Positions 1 to 8,086 of a stretch of 64,000 nt of DNA are shown piece after piece; positions within the stretch are counted from its first letter, which is position 1; each line of letters begins with the position of its first letter. The notes beneath the pieces were generated by a model. That model saw nothing but the letters and a program-made list of their open reading frames with translations, had not been told where the DNA came from and did no database searches. Position numbers and translations under genes: made by a program. This DNA comes from Pseudomonas costantinii (GTDB lineage Bacteria > Pseudomonadota > Gammaproteobacteria > Pseudomonadales > Pseudomonadaceae). The stretch lies in contig NZ_MDDR01000057.1 in the NCBI RefSeq assembly GCF_001870435.1, positions 248,001-312,000 on the forward strand, given 5' to 3'.

Positions 1-804
1 CGCAAACAGGGCGAGTTGCTGCAACGCACGCCGGTGGCGCCGTTGTACAGCAGCGAGGAGCTCTACGGCGTGATCCCGGCCGATGCCAAACAACCCTTCG
101 ATGTGCGGGAAGTGATCGCGCGGCTGGTGGACGGTTCGGTATTCGATGAGTTCAAGGCGCTGTTTGGCACCACCTTGGTATGCGGCTTTGCGCACTTGCA
201 TGGCTACCCGATTGCGATCCTGGCCAACAACGGGATTCTGTTCGCTGAAGCCGCACAAAAGGGCGCGCACTTTATCGAACTGGCCTGCCAACGCGGGATT
301 CCCCTGTTGTTCCTGCAAAACATCACCGGTTTTATGGTCGGCCAGAAGTACGAAGCTGGCGGCATCGCCAAGCATGGCGCCAAGCTAGTCACGGCGGTGG
401 CTTGCGCCAAGGTGCCGAAATTTACGGTGATCATCGGCGGCAGCTTTGGTGCCGGTAACTACGGCATGTGCGGTCGCGCTTATGACCCGCGCTTTTTGTG
501 GATGTGGCCGAATGCGCGCATTGGCGTAATGGGCGCCGAACAGGCGGCGGGCGTGCTGGTGCAGGTCAAGCGTGAACAGGCCGAGCGCGCAGGCGCCGAG
601 TTCAGTGCAGAGGAAGAAGCCGCGATCAAGCAACCGATCCTCGACCAGTACGAAACCCAGGGCCACCCTTACTACTCCAGCGCACGCCTGTGGGATGACG
701 GTGTCATCGACCCGTTGCAGACCCGTGACGTGCTGGCCCTGGCCCTGTCCGCCTCGCTGAATGCCCCCATCGAGCCGAGCCGCTTCGGCGTGTTCCGCAT
801 GTAA
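1..804 (+). CDS. liuB: methylcrotonyl-CoA carboxylase, carboxyltransferase (beta) subunit, 5'-truncated by window
   Basis: The reading frame is open from base 1, so the gene starts upstream and only the last 267 residues are seen. The protein is the C-terminal half of an acyl-CoA carboxyltransferase: it has the acyl-CoA/biotin pocket segments GSFGAGNYGM and MWPNARIGVMGAEQAAGVL that mark the MCC-beta/propionyl-CoA carboxylase-beta family. With LiuD it carboxylates 3-methylcrotonyl-CoA in leucine breakdown in the cytoplasm. The stop is 15 nt before the start chosen for liuC, and the gene order B-C-D matches the Pseudomonas liu operon, which favours MCC over propionyl- or geranyl-CoA carboxylase. 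Confidence 0.93.
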   Translation, partial: RKQGELLQRTPVAPLYSSEELYGVIPADAKQPFDVREVIARLVDGSVFDEFKALFGTTLVCGFAHLHGYPIAILANNGILFAEAAQKGAHFIELACQRGIPLLFLQNITGFMVGQKYEAGGIAKHGAKLVTAVACAKVPKFTVIIGGSFGAGNYGMCGRAYDPRFLWMWPNARIGVMGAEQAAGVLVQVKREQAERAGAEFSAEEEAAIKQPILDQYETQGHPYYSSARLWDDGVIDPLQTRDVLALALSASLNAPIEPSRFGVFRM

Positions 805-819
805 ATGGAGCTGTACCCC

Positions 820-1626
820 ATGAGCGATTTCAATACCCTCGAACTGATCACCGACAGCCGTGGCTTTGCCACGCTGTGGCTCAGTCGTGAAGCCAAGAAC
901 AACGCGTTCAACGCCGAGATGATCCGCGAACTGATCATCGCCCTCGACCACGTACAGGGCGATCCTTCCCTGCGCTTTCTGGTACTGCGCGGGCGCGGCA
1001 AGCACTTCAGTGCCGGTGCCGATTTGGCCTGGATGCAGCAATCGGCCGAGTTGGACTACCACACCAACCTGGACGACGCCCGTGAGTTGGCGGAACTGAT
1101 GTACAACCTGGCCAAGCTGAAAATCCCGACCCTGGCGGTGGTGCAAGGTGCGGCCTATGGGGGCGCGCTGGGGTTGATCAGTTGCTGTGACATGGCCATT
1201 GGCGCCGATGATGCGCAGTTCTGCCTGTCGGAAGTACGGATTGGTTTGGCGCCGGCAGTGATCAGCCCGTTCGTGGTTAAGGCTATCGGTGAACGTGCGG
1301 CCCGGCGCTATGCCCTGACCGCTGAACGTTTCGGCGGCCAGCGTGCGCGGGAAATCGGCCTGCTGGCGGAAAGTTACCCGGCCGGCGAGCTGGACCAGCA
1401 AGTGGAACTGTGGGTCGCCAATCTGCTGCAAAACAGCCCGGCGGCAATGCGTGCCAGCAAGGATCTGTTACGCGAAGTCGGCAACGGCGCCCTCACCCCG
1501 GCCCTGCGTCGTTATTGCGAGAACGCCATCGCCCGGATTCGCGTCAGCGCCGAGGGCCAGGAAGGGTTGCGATCCTTCCTGCAAAAGCGCCCGCCGAACT
1601 GGCAGTCGCAGGAGCCACGCCCATGA
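820..1626 (+). CDS. liuC: 3-methylglutaconyl-CoA hydratase (enoyl-CoA hydratase family)
   Basis: A crotonase-fold protein of 268 residues, the usual length. It contains the oxyanion-hole segments GKHFSAGADLAWM and AAYGGALGLISCCDMAIG. In the liu operon this enzyme hydrates 3-methylglutaconyl-CoA to HMG-CoA, the step after methylcrotonyl-CoA carboxylase. An in-frame ATG exists at 805, but the ATG at 820 is preferred because GGAG (807-810) lies 9 nt before it and the protein then begins MSDFNTLEL as expected. The stop overlaps the liuD start in an ATGA (1623-1626), which indicates translational coupling. Confidence 0.92.
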   Translation: MSDFNTLELITDSRGFATLWLSREAKNNAFNAEMIRELIIALDHVQGDPSLRFLVLRGRGKHFSAGADLAWMQQSAELDYHTNLDDARELAELMYNLAKLKIPTLAVVQGAAYGGALGLISCCDMAIGADDAQFCLSEVRIGLAPAVISPFVVKAIGERAARRYALTAERFGGQRAREIGLLAESYPAGELDQQVELWVANLLQNSPAAMRASKDLLREVGNGALTPALRRYCENAIARIRVSAEGQEGLRSFLQKRPPNWQSQEPRP

Positions 1627-3548
1627 GCAAATTGACCACCGTGCTGGTAGCCAACCGCGGCGAGATTGCCTGCCGAGTGATGCGCACCGCCAAGGCGATG
1701 GGACTGACCACCGTGGCGGTGCACAGCGCCATCGACCGCGATGCGCGCCATAGCCGCGAGGCGGATATTCGCGTTGATCTGGGTGGCAGCAAAGCCACTG
1801 AGAGTTACCTGCAAATCGACAAACTGATCGCCGCAGCCCAGGCCAGCGGCGCCCAGGCGATTCATCCGGGTTATGGCTTTCTTTCGGAAAATGCCGGATT
1901 TGCCCGCGCGATTGAAGCCGCAGGGTTGATCTTCCTCGGCCCGCCCGCCTCGGCCATCGACGCCATGGGCAGCAAATCGGCAGCCAAGGCATTGATGGAG
2001 ACCGCCGGTGTGCCGCTGGTGCCGGGTTACCACGGCGAAGCCCAGGACCTGGAGACCTTCCGCGATGCGTGCGAGCGTATCGGTTATCCGGTGCTGCTCA
2101 AAGCTACGGCTGGCGGCGGTGGCAAGGGCATGAAGGTGGTCGAGGAGGTCAGCCAACTGGCCGAAGCCTTGGCGTCCGCCCAGCGTGAGGCCCTGTCATC
2201 GTTCGGCAATGGACAGATGCTGGTGGAGAAATACCTGCTCAAGCCGCGCCATGTGGAAATCCAGGTGTTTGCCGATCAGCATGGGCATTGCCTGTACCTG
2301 AATGAGCGTGATTGCTCGATTCAGCGTCGCCATCAAAAGGTCGTGGAAGAAGCGCCTGCGCCTGGCTTGAGTGTTGAACAGCGCAAAGCCATGGGCGAAG
2401 CCGCAGTGCGCGCGGCCCAAGCCATCGGTTATGTGGGCGCAGGCACAGTGGAGTTCCTGCTGGACGCTCGTGGCGAGTTTTTCTTTATGGAGATGAACAC
2501 GCGGCTGCAGGTGGAACATCCAGTGACGGAGGCGATTACCGGTCTCGACCTGGTGGCCTGGCAGATTCGTGTTGCTCTGGGTGAACCACTGCCGATCACT
2601 CAAGAACAGGTGCCATTGATTGGGCATGCGATTGAAGTGCGCTTGTATGCCGAAGACCCGGCCAATGATTTCCTGCCGGCCACCGGTCACCTGGCGCTGT
2701 ACCGAGAATCTGCACCGGGCCCAGGTCGCCGTGTGGACAGCGGCGTAGAGCAAGGGGACAGCGTCTCGCCCTTCTACGACCCGATGCTCGGCAAGCTGAT
2801 TGCCTGGGGCGAAGACCGTGAGCAGGCACGCCTGCGGTTGTTAAGCATGCTCGATGAGTTTGCCGTCGGCGGGCTCAAGACCAACCTGGGCTTTTTGCGG
2901 CGGATCATCGGCCATCCGGCATTTGCGGCGGCTGAGCTGGATACCGGGTTTATTCCGCGCTATCAGGATGAGCTGTTGCCGGTGGCCGGGACATTAAGCG
3001 ATGCATTCTGGCAGGCCGCGGGTTCGGCATTTATGCAAAGTTTGCCGACGGGTAATGGGCCTTGGGCGGATACGCGGGGGTTTCGCGCAGGGTTGCCTGC
3101 CGAGGTGTCACTGCATTTGAGCAGCGGTGGGCAGGATCGGCTGGTGACCTTGAACGTGGGCATGCCGCAGTTACGGGGTGAGCAGTTGCTGATCGAGCAC
3201 CAAGGCGTACGCCGCTCCCATCTGGCGGTGCGCAGCGAAGGCACTGTGTATCTGCGCTGGGACGGAGAGATGCACGCGGTCAGCCTGTTTGACCCGATTG
3301 CTGCGGTCGAGGCCAACCAGTCTCATCAGGGCGGCCTCACGGCGCCGATGAACGGCAGCATCGTGCGGGTCCTGGTGGAGGTTGGACAAACGGTGGAGGC
3401 CGGCACCCAATTGGTCGTGCTGGAGGCGATGAAGATGGAGCACAGCATCCGAGCGCCCCAGGCCGGGGTGGTCAAGGCGCTGTTTTGCCAGGAAGGCGAA
3501 ATGGTTGCCGAAGGCTGTGCCTTGGTAGAGCTTGAAACGGCGGACTAA
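1623..3548 (+). CDS. liuD: methylcrotonyl-CoA carboxylase, biotin carboxylase/carrier (alpha) subunit
   Basis: A 641-residue biotin-dependent carboxylase alpha chain. The N-terminal biotin carboxylase domain begins VLVANRGEIACRVMRTAK and has the ATP-grasp glycine loop GGGGKGMK; the C-terminal biotinyl domain has EAMKMEH with the biotinylated Lys at residue 604. It makes carboxybiotin and passes the carboxyl group to LiuB. It starts inside the liuC stop (ATGA). Its own stop overlaps by 4 nt the stop of the convergent repressor gene, leaving no room for liuE (HMG-CoA lyase), the usual next gene. Confidence 0.94.
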   Translation: MSKLTTVLVANRGEIACRVMRTAKAMGLTTVAVHSAIDRDARHSREADIRVDLGGSKATESYLQIDKLIAAAQASGAQAIHPGYGFLSENAGFARAIEAAGLIFLGPPASAIDAMGSKSAAKALMETAGVPLVPGYHGEAQDLETFRDACERIGYPVLLKATAGGGGKGMKVVEEVSQLAEALASAQREALSSFGNGQMLVEKYLLKPRHVEIQVFADQHGHCLYLNERDCSIQRRHQKVVEEAPAPGLSVEQRKAMGEAAVRAAQAIGYVGAGTVEFLLDARGEFFFMEMNTRLQVEHPVTEAITGLDLVAWQIRVALGEPLPITQEQVPLIGHAIEVRLYAEDPANDFLPATGHLALYRESAPGPGRRVDSGVEQGDSVSPFYDPMLGKLIAWGEDREQARLRLLSMLDEFAVGGLKTNLGFLRRIIGHPAFAAAELDTGFIPRYQDELLPVAGTLSDAFWQAAGSAFMQSLPTGNGPWADTRGFRAGLPAEVSLHLSSGGQDRLVTLNVGMPQLRGEQLLIEHQGVRRSHLAVRSEGTVYLRWDGEMHAVSLFDPIAAVEANQSHQGGLTAPMNGSIVRVLVEVGQTVEAGTQLVVLEAMKMEHSIRAPQAGVVKALFCQEGEMVAEGCALVELETAD

Positions 3549-4180
3549 AACTTCGCAGTGGCTTGCACGACGACGCCAAGAATTCGGCAATCCTCGGTGA
3601 ACAGCAACTTCGGGTAAGTTGGATTGAGTGGCACCAGGTAAAGCTGGCCGCTCTCTTCCAGCAACTGGCGAAAGGTCGCCTGGAAGCTGTCGGCCCATTG
3701 AGCGACTACCAGTTTTCCGGGTTCGGCATCGATGGCCGGGTCCACCAGAATCATCATGCCTGCGCCGATGCTCAGGCCGCTGGGGGCAGTCATGGCGTCT
3801 CCCGTCACGGGTAGCCAGAAGGCTTCGCCTTGGGCGTGGTAATCCGTCAGTTCGAAACGCGCCGCAGCATAAACCGGTCGCTCTTCACGTATTTCGCAGA
3901 CGCCTTTCCAGTCGCTGACCGGGTAGCGGAAATACGAGTTGTAGTGTTGTTCCGAGGCTGACTCTTCGTCGGTTCTCTCGCGAATTTCCAGCGCGACTTC
4001 CAAGTACCCCAACCCCAACTCCGCGAGCACCCGGTTCATATCCGCCAGGCTCGGCACACGGCGTTTATTGAGCCAATGGCCCACACCGCCCTGGGACATG
4101 CCCAAGCGCTCAGCCAGCTCATCCTGCGTGACCTTGCGGTCTTTCATGTTGGCTCTGACCAACGCTATCCAGTTATCCAT
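3545..4180 (-). CDS. XRE/S24-family (LexA-fold, CI-like) transcriptional repressor
   Basis: A 211-residue protein with an N-terminal helix-turn-helix (about residues 15-60, with VTQDELAERLGMSQGGVGHWL) and a C-terminal S24/LexA-like domain (about 110-210). The family includes phage CI and the pyocin repressor PrtR. The position usually holding the catalytic Ser (V-x-G-D-S-M) reads VTGDAMTAP, so Ala129 replaces Ser, and the region expected to hold the Lys reads ATFRQLL with no Lys. Self-cleavage by the normal Ser-Lys dyad therefore looks impossible. ATG at 4180 is chosen over the upstream TTG. Two inverted repeats lie just upstream, between it and the divergent small gene. Confidence 0.85.
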   Translation of the reverse strand: MDNWIALVRANMKDRKVTQDELAERLGMSQGGVGHWLNKRRVPSLADMNRVLAELGLGYLEVALEIRERTDEESASEQHYNSYFRYPVSDWKGVCEIREERPVYAAARFELTDYHAQGEAFWLPVTGDAMTAPSGLSIGAGMMILVDPAIDAEPGKLVVAQWADSFQATFRQLLEESGQLYLVPLNPTYPKLLFTEDCRILGVVVQATAKF

Positions 4181-4190
4181 GGGGCCTGAC

Positions 4191-4205
4191 AATACGTTGC
4201 GTATT
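4191..4205. promoter_or_regulatory. operator-like inverted repeat O1
   Basis: AATACGTTGCGTATT is a perfect 6-bp inverted repeat around a 3-bp centre, 10 bases upstream of the repressor start. A near-identical copy lies 59 bp away. Inferred binding site for the adjacent HTH repressor. Confidence 0.65.
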
Positions 4206-4249
4206 TTTCAGAGCAATAAACAGTTTGTAGTAATCCATAAAACGACATA

Positions 4250-4264
4250 AATACGATACGTACT
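4250..4264. promoter_or_regulatory. operator-like inverted repeat O2
   Basis: AATACGATACGTACT matches O1 (4191-4205) in the left arm and in five of six bases of the right arm. It lies 46 bp before the divergent gene at 4311. Two spaced copies suggest cooperative repressor binding over the shared promoter region. Confidence 0.6.
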
Positions 4265-4310
4265 ATCATCGGTCATATGGTTTTCGACACCCACCAGAGT
4301 ACCGACCCTT

Positions 4311-4664
4311 ATGACGACAAGCCCGCTCCTCCTGCCTGAAACACCCGAAAGCGATGAGTTGCACGACATGCGCAGCAGTGGTGCTGCCCAACGCGCGCTG
4401 GACTATTACTTGAAAGAAGATATGTCGGCATCAAGCCCGGATGGGACGCTCTTTGCCATCAAACCCGGCATCAGCCAGGAAGAAGCCCTGGTGCACGCCT
4501 CAGACCTTTTGCGCAGTGCCGCTGCCACGGCCTACGAATCGGCGAGCAACCATCAGGGCAATCAACGCGACCTGGCGTTTTCAGTGGTGTATTTGATTGA
4601 TATGGCGAAGGCGATGGTGGAGCGATCGTTGCAAGCGCCCACCGCTACTCAGGCAAACGCATAA
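4311..4664 (+). CDS. small DUF6124/DUF3077-like Pseudomonas protein
   Basis: A 117-residue acidic cytoplasmic protein with no signal peptide or membrane segment. Its layout (short disordered N-terminus, AQRALDYYLKED, a segment with IKPGISQEEALVHASDLLRSA, then a helical LAFSVVYLIDMAKAMVERSL) resembles the small Pseudomonas-specific proteins classed as DUF6124/DUF3077. Function is unknown. It is transcribed away from the S24-like repressor across two shared operators, so it is probably a target of that repressor. The Shine-Dalgarno sequence is weak (GAG about 11 nt upstream). Confidence 0.7.
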   Translation: MTTSPLLLPETPESDELHDMRSSGAAQRALDYYLKEDMSASSPDGTLFAIKPGISQEEALVHASDLLRSAAATAYESASNHQGNQRDLAFSVVYLIDMAKAMVERSLQAPTATQANA

Positions 4665-4706
4665 CAGGCGCGAAGAAAAATATTTCTATCTCATGGATAA
4701 AAACAT

Positions 4707-4734
4707 TTGACTTGCAAATGATAATGATTATTAT
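4707..4734 (+). promoter_or_regulatory. sigma-70 promoter overlapped by a Fur box
   Basis: A -35 TTGACT (4707-4712) and -10 TATTAT (4729-4734) are separated by 16 bp. Bases 4714-4732 match the 19-bp Fur consensus (GATAATGATAATCATTATC) at 15 positions and fill the spacer and the start of the -10. This predicts iron-dependent repression by Fur of the sRNA that starts about 8 bases downstream. Confidence 0.8.
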
Positions 4735-4741
4735 TGGATCT

Positions 4742-4856
4742 AGCTGATCGCGAGATCAGTCGATAGACCAAGGGACCTTAGGTCGGACTCTTGGAATATC
4801 TCCTCATCAGGCTAATCACGGTTTTTGACCCGGCTCTTTGGCCGGGTCTTTTTTTT
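4742..4856 (+). ncRNA. prrF: PrrF-family iron-responsive small RNA
   Basis: The transcript is predicted to run from about 4742 to the T-tract at 4856. It opens with a hairpin CTGATC-GCGA-GATCAG (4744-4759), carries the conserved PrrF core TCCTCATCAGGCTAATCACG (4801-4820) followed by GTTTTTGAC, and ends with a terminator stem GACCCGGC/GCCGGGTC and eight T. In Pseudomonas, PrrF RNAs are made when iron is low and base-pair, through the conserved core, with mRNAs for iron-containing proteins (sodB, sdh, aconitase) to spare iron. The Fur-box promoter directly upstream fits this. The start is inferred from the promoter position. Confidence 0.88.
4827..4856 (+). terminator. Rho-independent terminator of the PrrF-like sRNA
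   Basis: The 8-bp GC-rich stem GACCCGGC (4827-4834) / GCCGGGTC (4841-4848) with a 6-nt loop is followed by T8. Confidence 0.9.
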
Positions 4857-5128
4857 GCCAGTTTCCCTGGCATGGCTTCAGGCTAATGAAGACTGTGTGT
4901 TGCTTGATGGCGCGCATGGTAGCAAAAGACCATCTCCAAAAGAAAGACGAACGGGCGCTCCAATCCAGTTCTTTGCGAAATAGCGCTTGAGAATCAATTT
5001 CATAGATTCTAAGCTGCTTCTGCGTCAAGGATGACGCCCCCTCCCCCCTGCAACAATTTTGCATCAAGATTTTGCCTGACTCCTGTGTAAGATATCCGCC
5101 ACAACACTCATACTCAGGCACCCAGACT

Positions 5129-6280
5129 ATGACCGTGGCCTTGACCTCCATCAAGATCAGCTCCGACTTCGACAGCGGCAACATCCAGGTCCTGGATGCC
5201 AGCGACGCCTATCACTTACTGCTGGCGATCAAACCCGATACCCGCAGCCAACATTTCCAATGGTTCCACTTCAAGGCCGAAGGCATGCACGTGGGCCACA
5301 CCCACAGTTTCCGCCTGAGCAACGCGAGTCAGTCCTCCTACAAAAACGCCTGGAGTGGCTATAACGCCGTGGCGTCCTACGACCATATCAACTGGTTCCG
5401 CGTCCCCACACGCTTTGATGGCGAAACATTGCACATCAGCCTGGAAACCCGCGAGAAACACGCCTGGATCGCCTACTTCGAACCCTACAGCCGTGAACGC
5501 CACGACTGGCTGATCGAGCAAGCCTTGAACCGCGCCGGGACCCAATTGCTCGCCACCGGCAAAAGCGCCGAAGGCCGCGACATCCAACTGCTGCGCCGTG
5601 GCAAGGGTGGTGAGGGCCAGCGCAAGGTATGGATCATCGCCCAGCAACATCCCGGCGAGCACATGGCCGAATGGTTCATGGAAGGCATCATCGAGCGCCT
5701 GCAACAGGACGGTGACGCTGAGCTGAAAAAGCTCCTGTCCGTCGCCGACCTGTACCTGATACCCAACATGAACCCCGACGGTGCCTTCCATGGCCACTTG
5801 CGCACCAACGCCATGGGCCAAGACCTCAACCGTGCCTGGCAAAGCGCCAGCCAGGAGATCAGCCCGGAAGTGCTGTTCGTACAGCAGCAGATGGAAACGT
5901 ATGGCGTCGACCTGTTCCTGGACATCCACGGCGACGAAGAAATCCCCTACGTCTTCACCGCCGGTTGCGAAGGTAATCCCGGCTATACCCCACGCATCGA
6001 GGCGCTGGAAAAACGCTTCCGCAGCCACTTGAGCGCCCTGACCCGCGACTTCCAGACCACCCACGGCTACACCCGCGACCTGCCGGGCGAAGCCAATATG
6101 ACCTTGGCCTGCAACGCCGTCGGCGAGAAGTACGACTGCCTGTCGCTGACCCTGGAAATGCCCTTCAAGGACAACGACGATGCACCCAACGCGCACACCG
6201 GTTGGTCAGGCAAACGTTCGATGCAATTGGGCAAGGACGTATTGAGCACCGTGGCCGATATCGTCACAGCCCTGCGCTAA
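5129..6280 (+). CDS. M14-family zinc carboxypeptidase (cytosolic CCP-like)
   Basis: A 383-residue protein without signal peptide. An N-terminal beta-rich domain (about 1-120) precedes an M14 peptidase domain with the zinc motif HPGEH (His174, Glu177), the third ligand in LDIHGDEE (His267) and the catalytic Glu in LTLEMPF (Glu343). This matches bacterial relatives of eukaryotic cytosolic carboxypeptidases; the natural substrate is not known to me. The ATG at 5129 is chosen over an upstream in-frame start at 5072 because the protein then begins MTVALTSIKISSDF, where the fold starts. It stands alone, 270 bp after the PrrF-like sRNA. Confidence 0.88.
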   Translation: MTVALTSIKISSDFDSGNIQVLDASDAYHLLLAIKPDTRSQHFQWFHFKAEGMHVGHTHSFRLSNASQSSYKNAWSGYNAVASYDHINWFRVPTRFDGETLHISLETREKHAWIAYFEPYSRERHDWLIEQALNRAGTQLLATGKSAEGRDIQLLRRGKGGEGQRKVWIIAQQHPGEHMAEWFMEGIIERLQQDGDAELKKLLSVADLYLIPNMNPDGAFHGHLRTNAMGQDLNRAWQSASQEISPEVLFVQQQMETYGVDLFLDIHGDEEIPYVFTAGCEGNPGYTPRIEALEKRFRSHLSALTRDFQTTHGYTRDLPGEANMTLACNAVGEKYDCLSLTLEMPFKDNDDAPNAHTGWSGKRSMQLGKDVLSTVADIVTALR

Positions 6281-6299
6281 CCCTCCCCTGCCCCCGGCA

Positions 6300-6839
6300 T
6301 CAGTCTTTGGTGCCGGTCATGCTTTGCAGCACGCCGTCGCGACGAATCAGCCCGTGGAACAGCGCCGCGGCCAGATGCAACAGCACCGTCAGGAACAACA
6401 GGTAGGCTAGAAACCCATGGGCCTTGCGCAACAGCGCAAACAACGGCGCATTTGCCCCCACCAGCGCCGGCAGCTGCACCGAACTGCTGAGCATCACCGG
6501 ATCGCCCGCTGCCGAAATCATCGCCCAGCCCAGTAGCGGCAACACCAGCATCAACGCGTACAACACCCCATGGGATGCCTTGGCTGCCAACACTTGCCAC
6601 AGTGGCAAATCCACAGGCAATGGCGGTTGCCGAGTAGAAAACCGCACCACCAGCCGTACGATAACCAATGCCAGAATCGCAATCCCCAGCGGCTTGTGCA
6701 GATGAATCAGCCACTCATGGCGCTCTGAGACCGACGCCACCATACCCGCACCAATAAACAGCATGGCGATGATCATCAACGCCATCAGCCAATGCAGCAG
6801 CCGAGCCAGAGGCGCGAAAAACCGTGGTTGAGCATTCAT
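6300..6839 (-). CDS. cytochrome b561-family membrane protein
   Basis: A 179-residue protein with four predicted membrane helices and the spaced histidines of the b561 (CybB/YodB) family: RLLHWLMALM near the N-terminus, WLIHLHKPLG, KASHGVLYAL and LRKAHGFLAYLLFLTVLLH. It probably binds two haems and moves electrons between the quinone pool and a periplasmic partner. Its start overlaps the stop of the catalase-like gene by an ATGA (6836-6839), so the two are made together; the likely partner is that periplasmic haem protein. Confidence 0.88.
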   Translation of the reverse strand: MNAQPRFFAPLARLLHWLMALMIIAMLFIGAGMVASVSERHEWLIHLHKPLGIAILALVIVRLVVRFSTRQPPLPVDLPLWQVLAAKASHGVLYALMLVLPLLGWAMISAAGDPVMLSSSVQLPALVGANAPLFALLRKAHGFLAYLLFLTVLLHLAAALFHGLIRRDGVLQSMTGTKD

Positions 6840-7918
6840 GGTTTCGACTCCTGAGGGGTGCTGTGCAATGGGCTGACTTCACCGGCGCGGCGCAGGTACG
6901 AACTGGCGTAGGCTGCCGAACGCGCGGCCAGCAGCGGGTCGTTGGAGGCTTCGATACCACTCGGCAAAATCAGTGGGTCAAAGTTGATATCGCGGCAATC
7001 GCCGTCTGCTTGCGGTTGGCTGCTTTGCAGCACGAGGGTGCCGGCGTTCAGCACTTTGTGCTCACCGGTCCACGTCTTGCTCGCGTCGTCCAACGGGTCG
7101 CCAGGGTTGGCCAGAGTCACATTCAACTGCCAACGCAGCGGCCCTGAAGCCAGGCGCTGCACCAAGTCCTTTTCCAGGAAATCACTACCCGACGGCGCAG
7201 TGTCACCCGCCGCATCCTGGCTCTGTGGCACCACGCCCCAACGCACAGCCTGGCGCTTGCCATCGGCACTTACCCAGTAAAACGCATTGATCCCGTTATA
7301 GGTTTCTGTCGCGTAACTGGCCGACGGCTTGGCGGTCTTGACCCACGCCAAAAACGGCGCAGTCTCTGGATGTGCGGCAAAAAACGCCGGCATACTCGCT
7401 GGATTCGGCTTGCCGGTGGCCGGGTCTGGCGCACCCGCCTTGAGCATCTGGTAGAACGCTTCAGGCGTGCCCACCGGGAATACCGGCATGCTGTTCATCC
7501 CCGTGCGCCACTGCTGACCGTTAGCTTGGTTGAATTGCAACGCGAAACTGCGGATCGGCACACTGCTATCCGGCGCATAAGGGTTACCGCTGGGCAAGGC
7601 AAACCGACCGATTACAGGGGTTTTAGCCTCGCTGAACACCTGAGCGCTGGAGTACGCGCGCGCCTCAGGGCTGCTCTCGAAGTAACCGGCCACGCACACG
7701 CCCTTGGCGTGATTGCGCCGAAAGCCTGGGTGTATGCCGTTATTGGTTTCCAGGGCATTGACCAGAGTCTTGGGCCGCAAGCGTTGTGGGTCGAGGGTGC
7801 CGTTGACGTAGGCAAATGCCCCCGCAATAACAGCAACCACGGCACCGATACCGACAAGACGCGCGATCAGGCTCGCAGTGCTCAGCGGGGGACGGGGCGG
7901 TGATGGGTGATCTACCAT
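6836..7918 (-). CDS. catalase-related periplasmic peroxidase (SrpA-like)
   Basis: A 360-residue small catalase-family haem protein. A hydrophobic segment (about residues 20-37) before the domain suggests an exported or membrane-anchored protein. The conserved catalase N-terminal motif appears as HPGFRRNHAKGVCVAGYF, with His70 as the distal catalytic His. Such short catalase relatives often act as peroxidases, and the co-translated cytochrome b561 could supply electrons (inference). CAGGAG lies 8 nt before the ATG at 7918. Upstream, on this strand, is an ECF-type promoter matching the one that drives the divergent sigma gene. Confidence 0.88.
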   Translation of the reverse strand: MVDHPSPPRPPLSTASLIARLVGIGAVVAVIAGAFAYVNGTLDPQRLRPKTLVNALETNNGIHPGFRRNHAKGVCVAGYFESSPEARAYSSAQVFSEAKTPVIGRFALPSGNPYAPDSSVPIRSFALQFNQANGQQWRTGMNSMPVFPVGTPEAFYQMLKAGAPDPATGKPNPASMPAFFAAHPETAPFLAWVKTAKPSASYATETYNGINAFYWVSADGKRQAVRWGVVPQSQDAAGDTAPSGSDFLEKDLVQRLASGPLRWQLNVTLANPGDPLDDASKTWTGEHKVLNAGTLVLQSSQPQADGDCRDINFDPLILPSGIEASNDPLLAARSAAYASSYLRRAGEVSPLHSTPQESKP

Positions 7919-7972
7919 GAAATGACTCCTGGGCCAGAGGCCTTAGGGGTGAAACATAAGGTCGGAGCATTA

Positions 7973-7998
7973 AGACGAATGCCGATCTGCTCTATTCC
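7973..7998 (-). promoter_or_regulatory. ECF-sigma promoter for catalase/cytochrome b561 operon
   Basis: Read on the minus strand, GGAATA (7993-7998) and GTCT (7973-7976) are 16 bp apart. The same elements with the same spacing occur on the plus strand at 8027-8052, before the sigma gene. Confidence 0.7.
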
Positions 7999-8026
7999 AA
8001 GGCCTCAGGTTTATTTTTCAGTGCCT

Positions 8027-8052
8027 GGAATAACCTTCAACACCGGACGTCT
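8027..8052 (+). promoter_or_regulatory. ECF-sigma autoregulatory promoter
   Basis: GGAATA (8027-8032) and GTCT (8049-8052, within CGTCTC) are 16 bp apart, the -35/-10 pattern of group IV sigma factors. It lies 34 bp before the ECF sigma start. Confidence 0.75.
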
Positions 8053-8086
8053 CTCTAGTCCCAGCGTAGTGACCAGCCAGACGCCC

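Noticed and set aside
3545..4664. A complete prophage or pyocin region
   Set aside because: Only the repressor and one small gene are present; no structural, lysis or integrase genes are nearby.
4816..5184. 122-codon minus-strand frame upstream of the M14 carboxypeptidase
   Set aside because: It overlaps the sRNA terminator and the carboxypeptidase start and has odd composition and no family resemblance.
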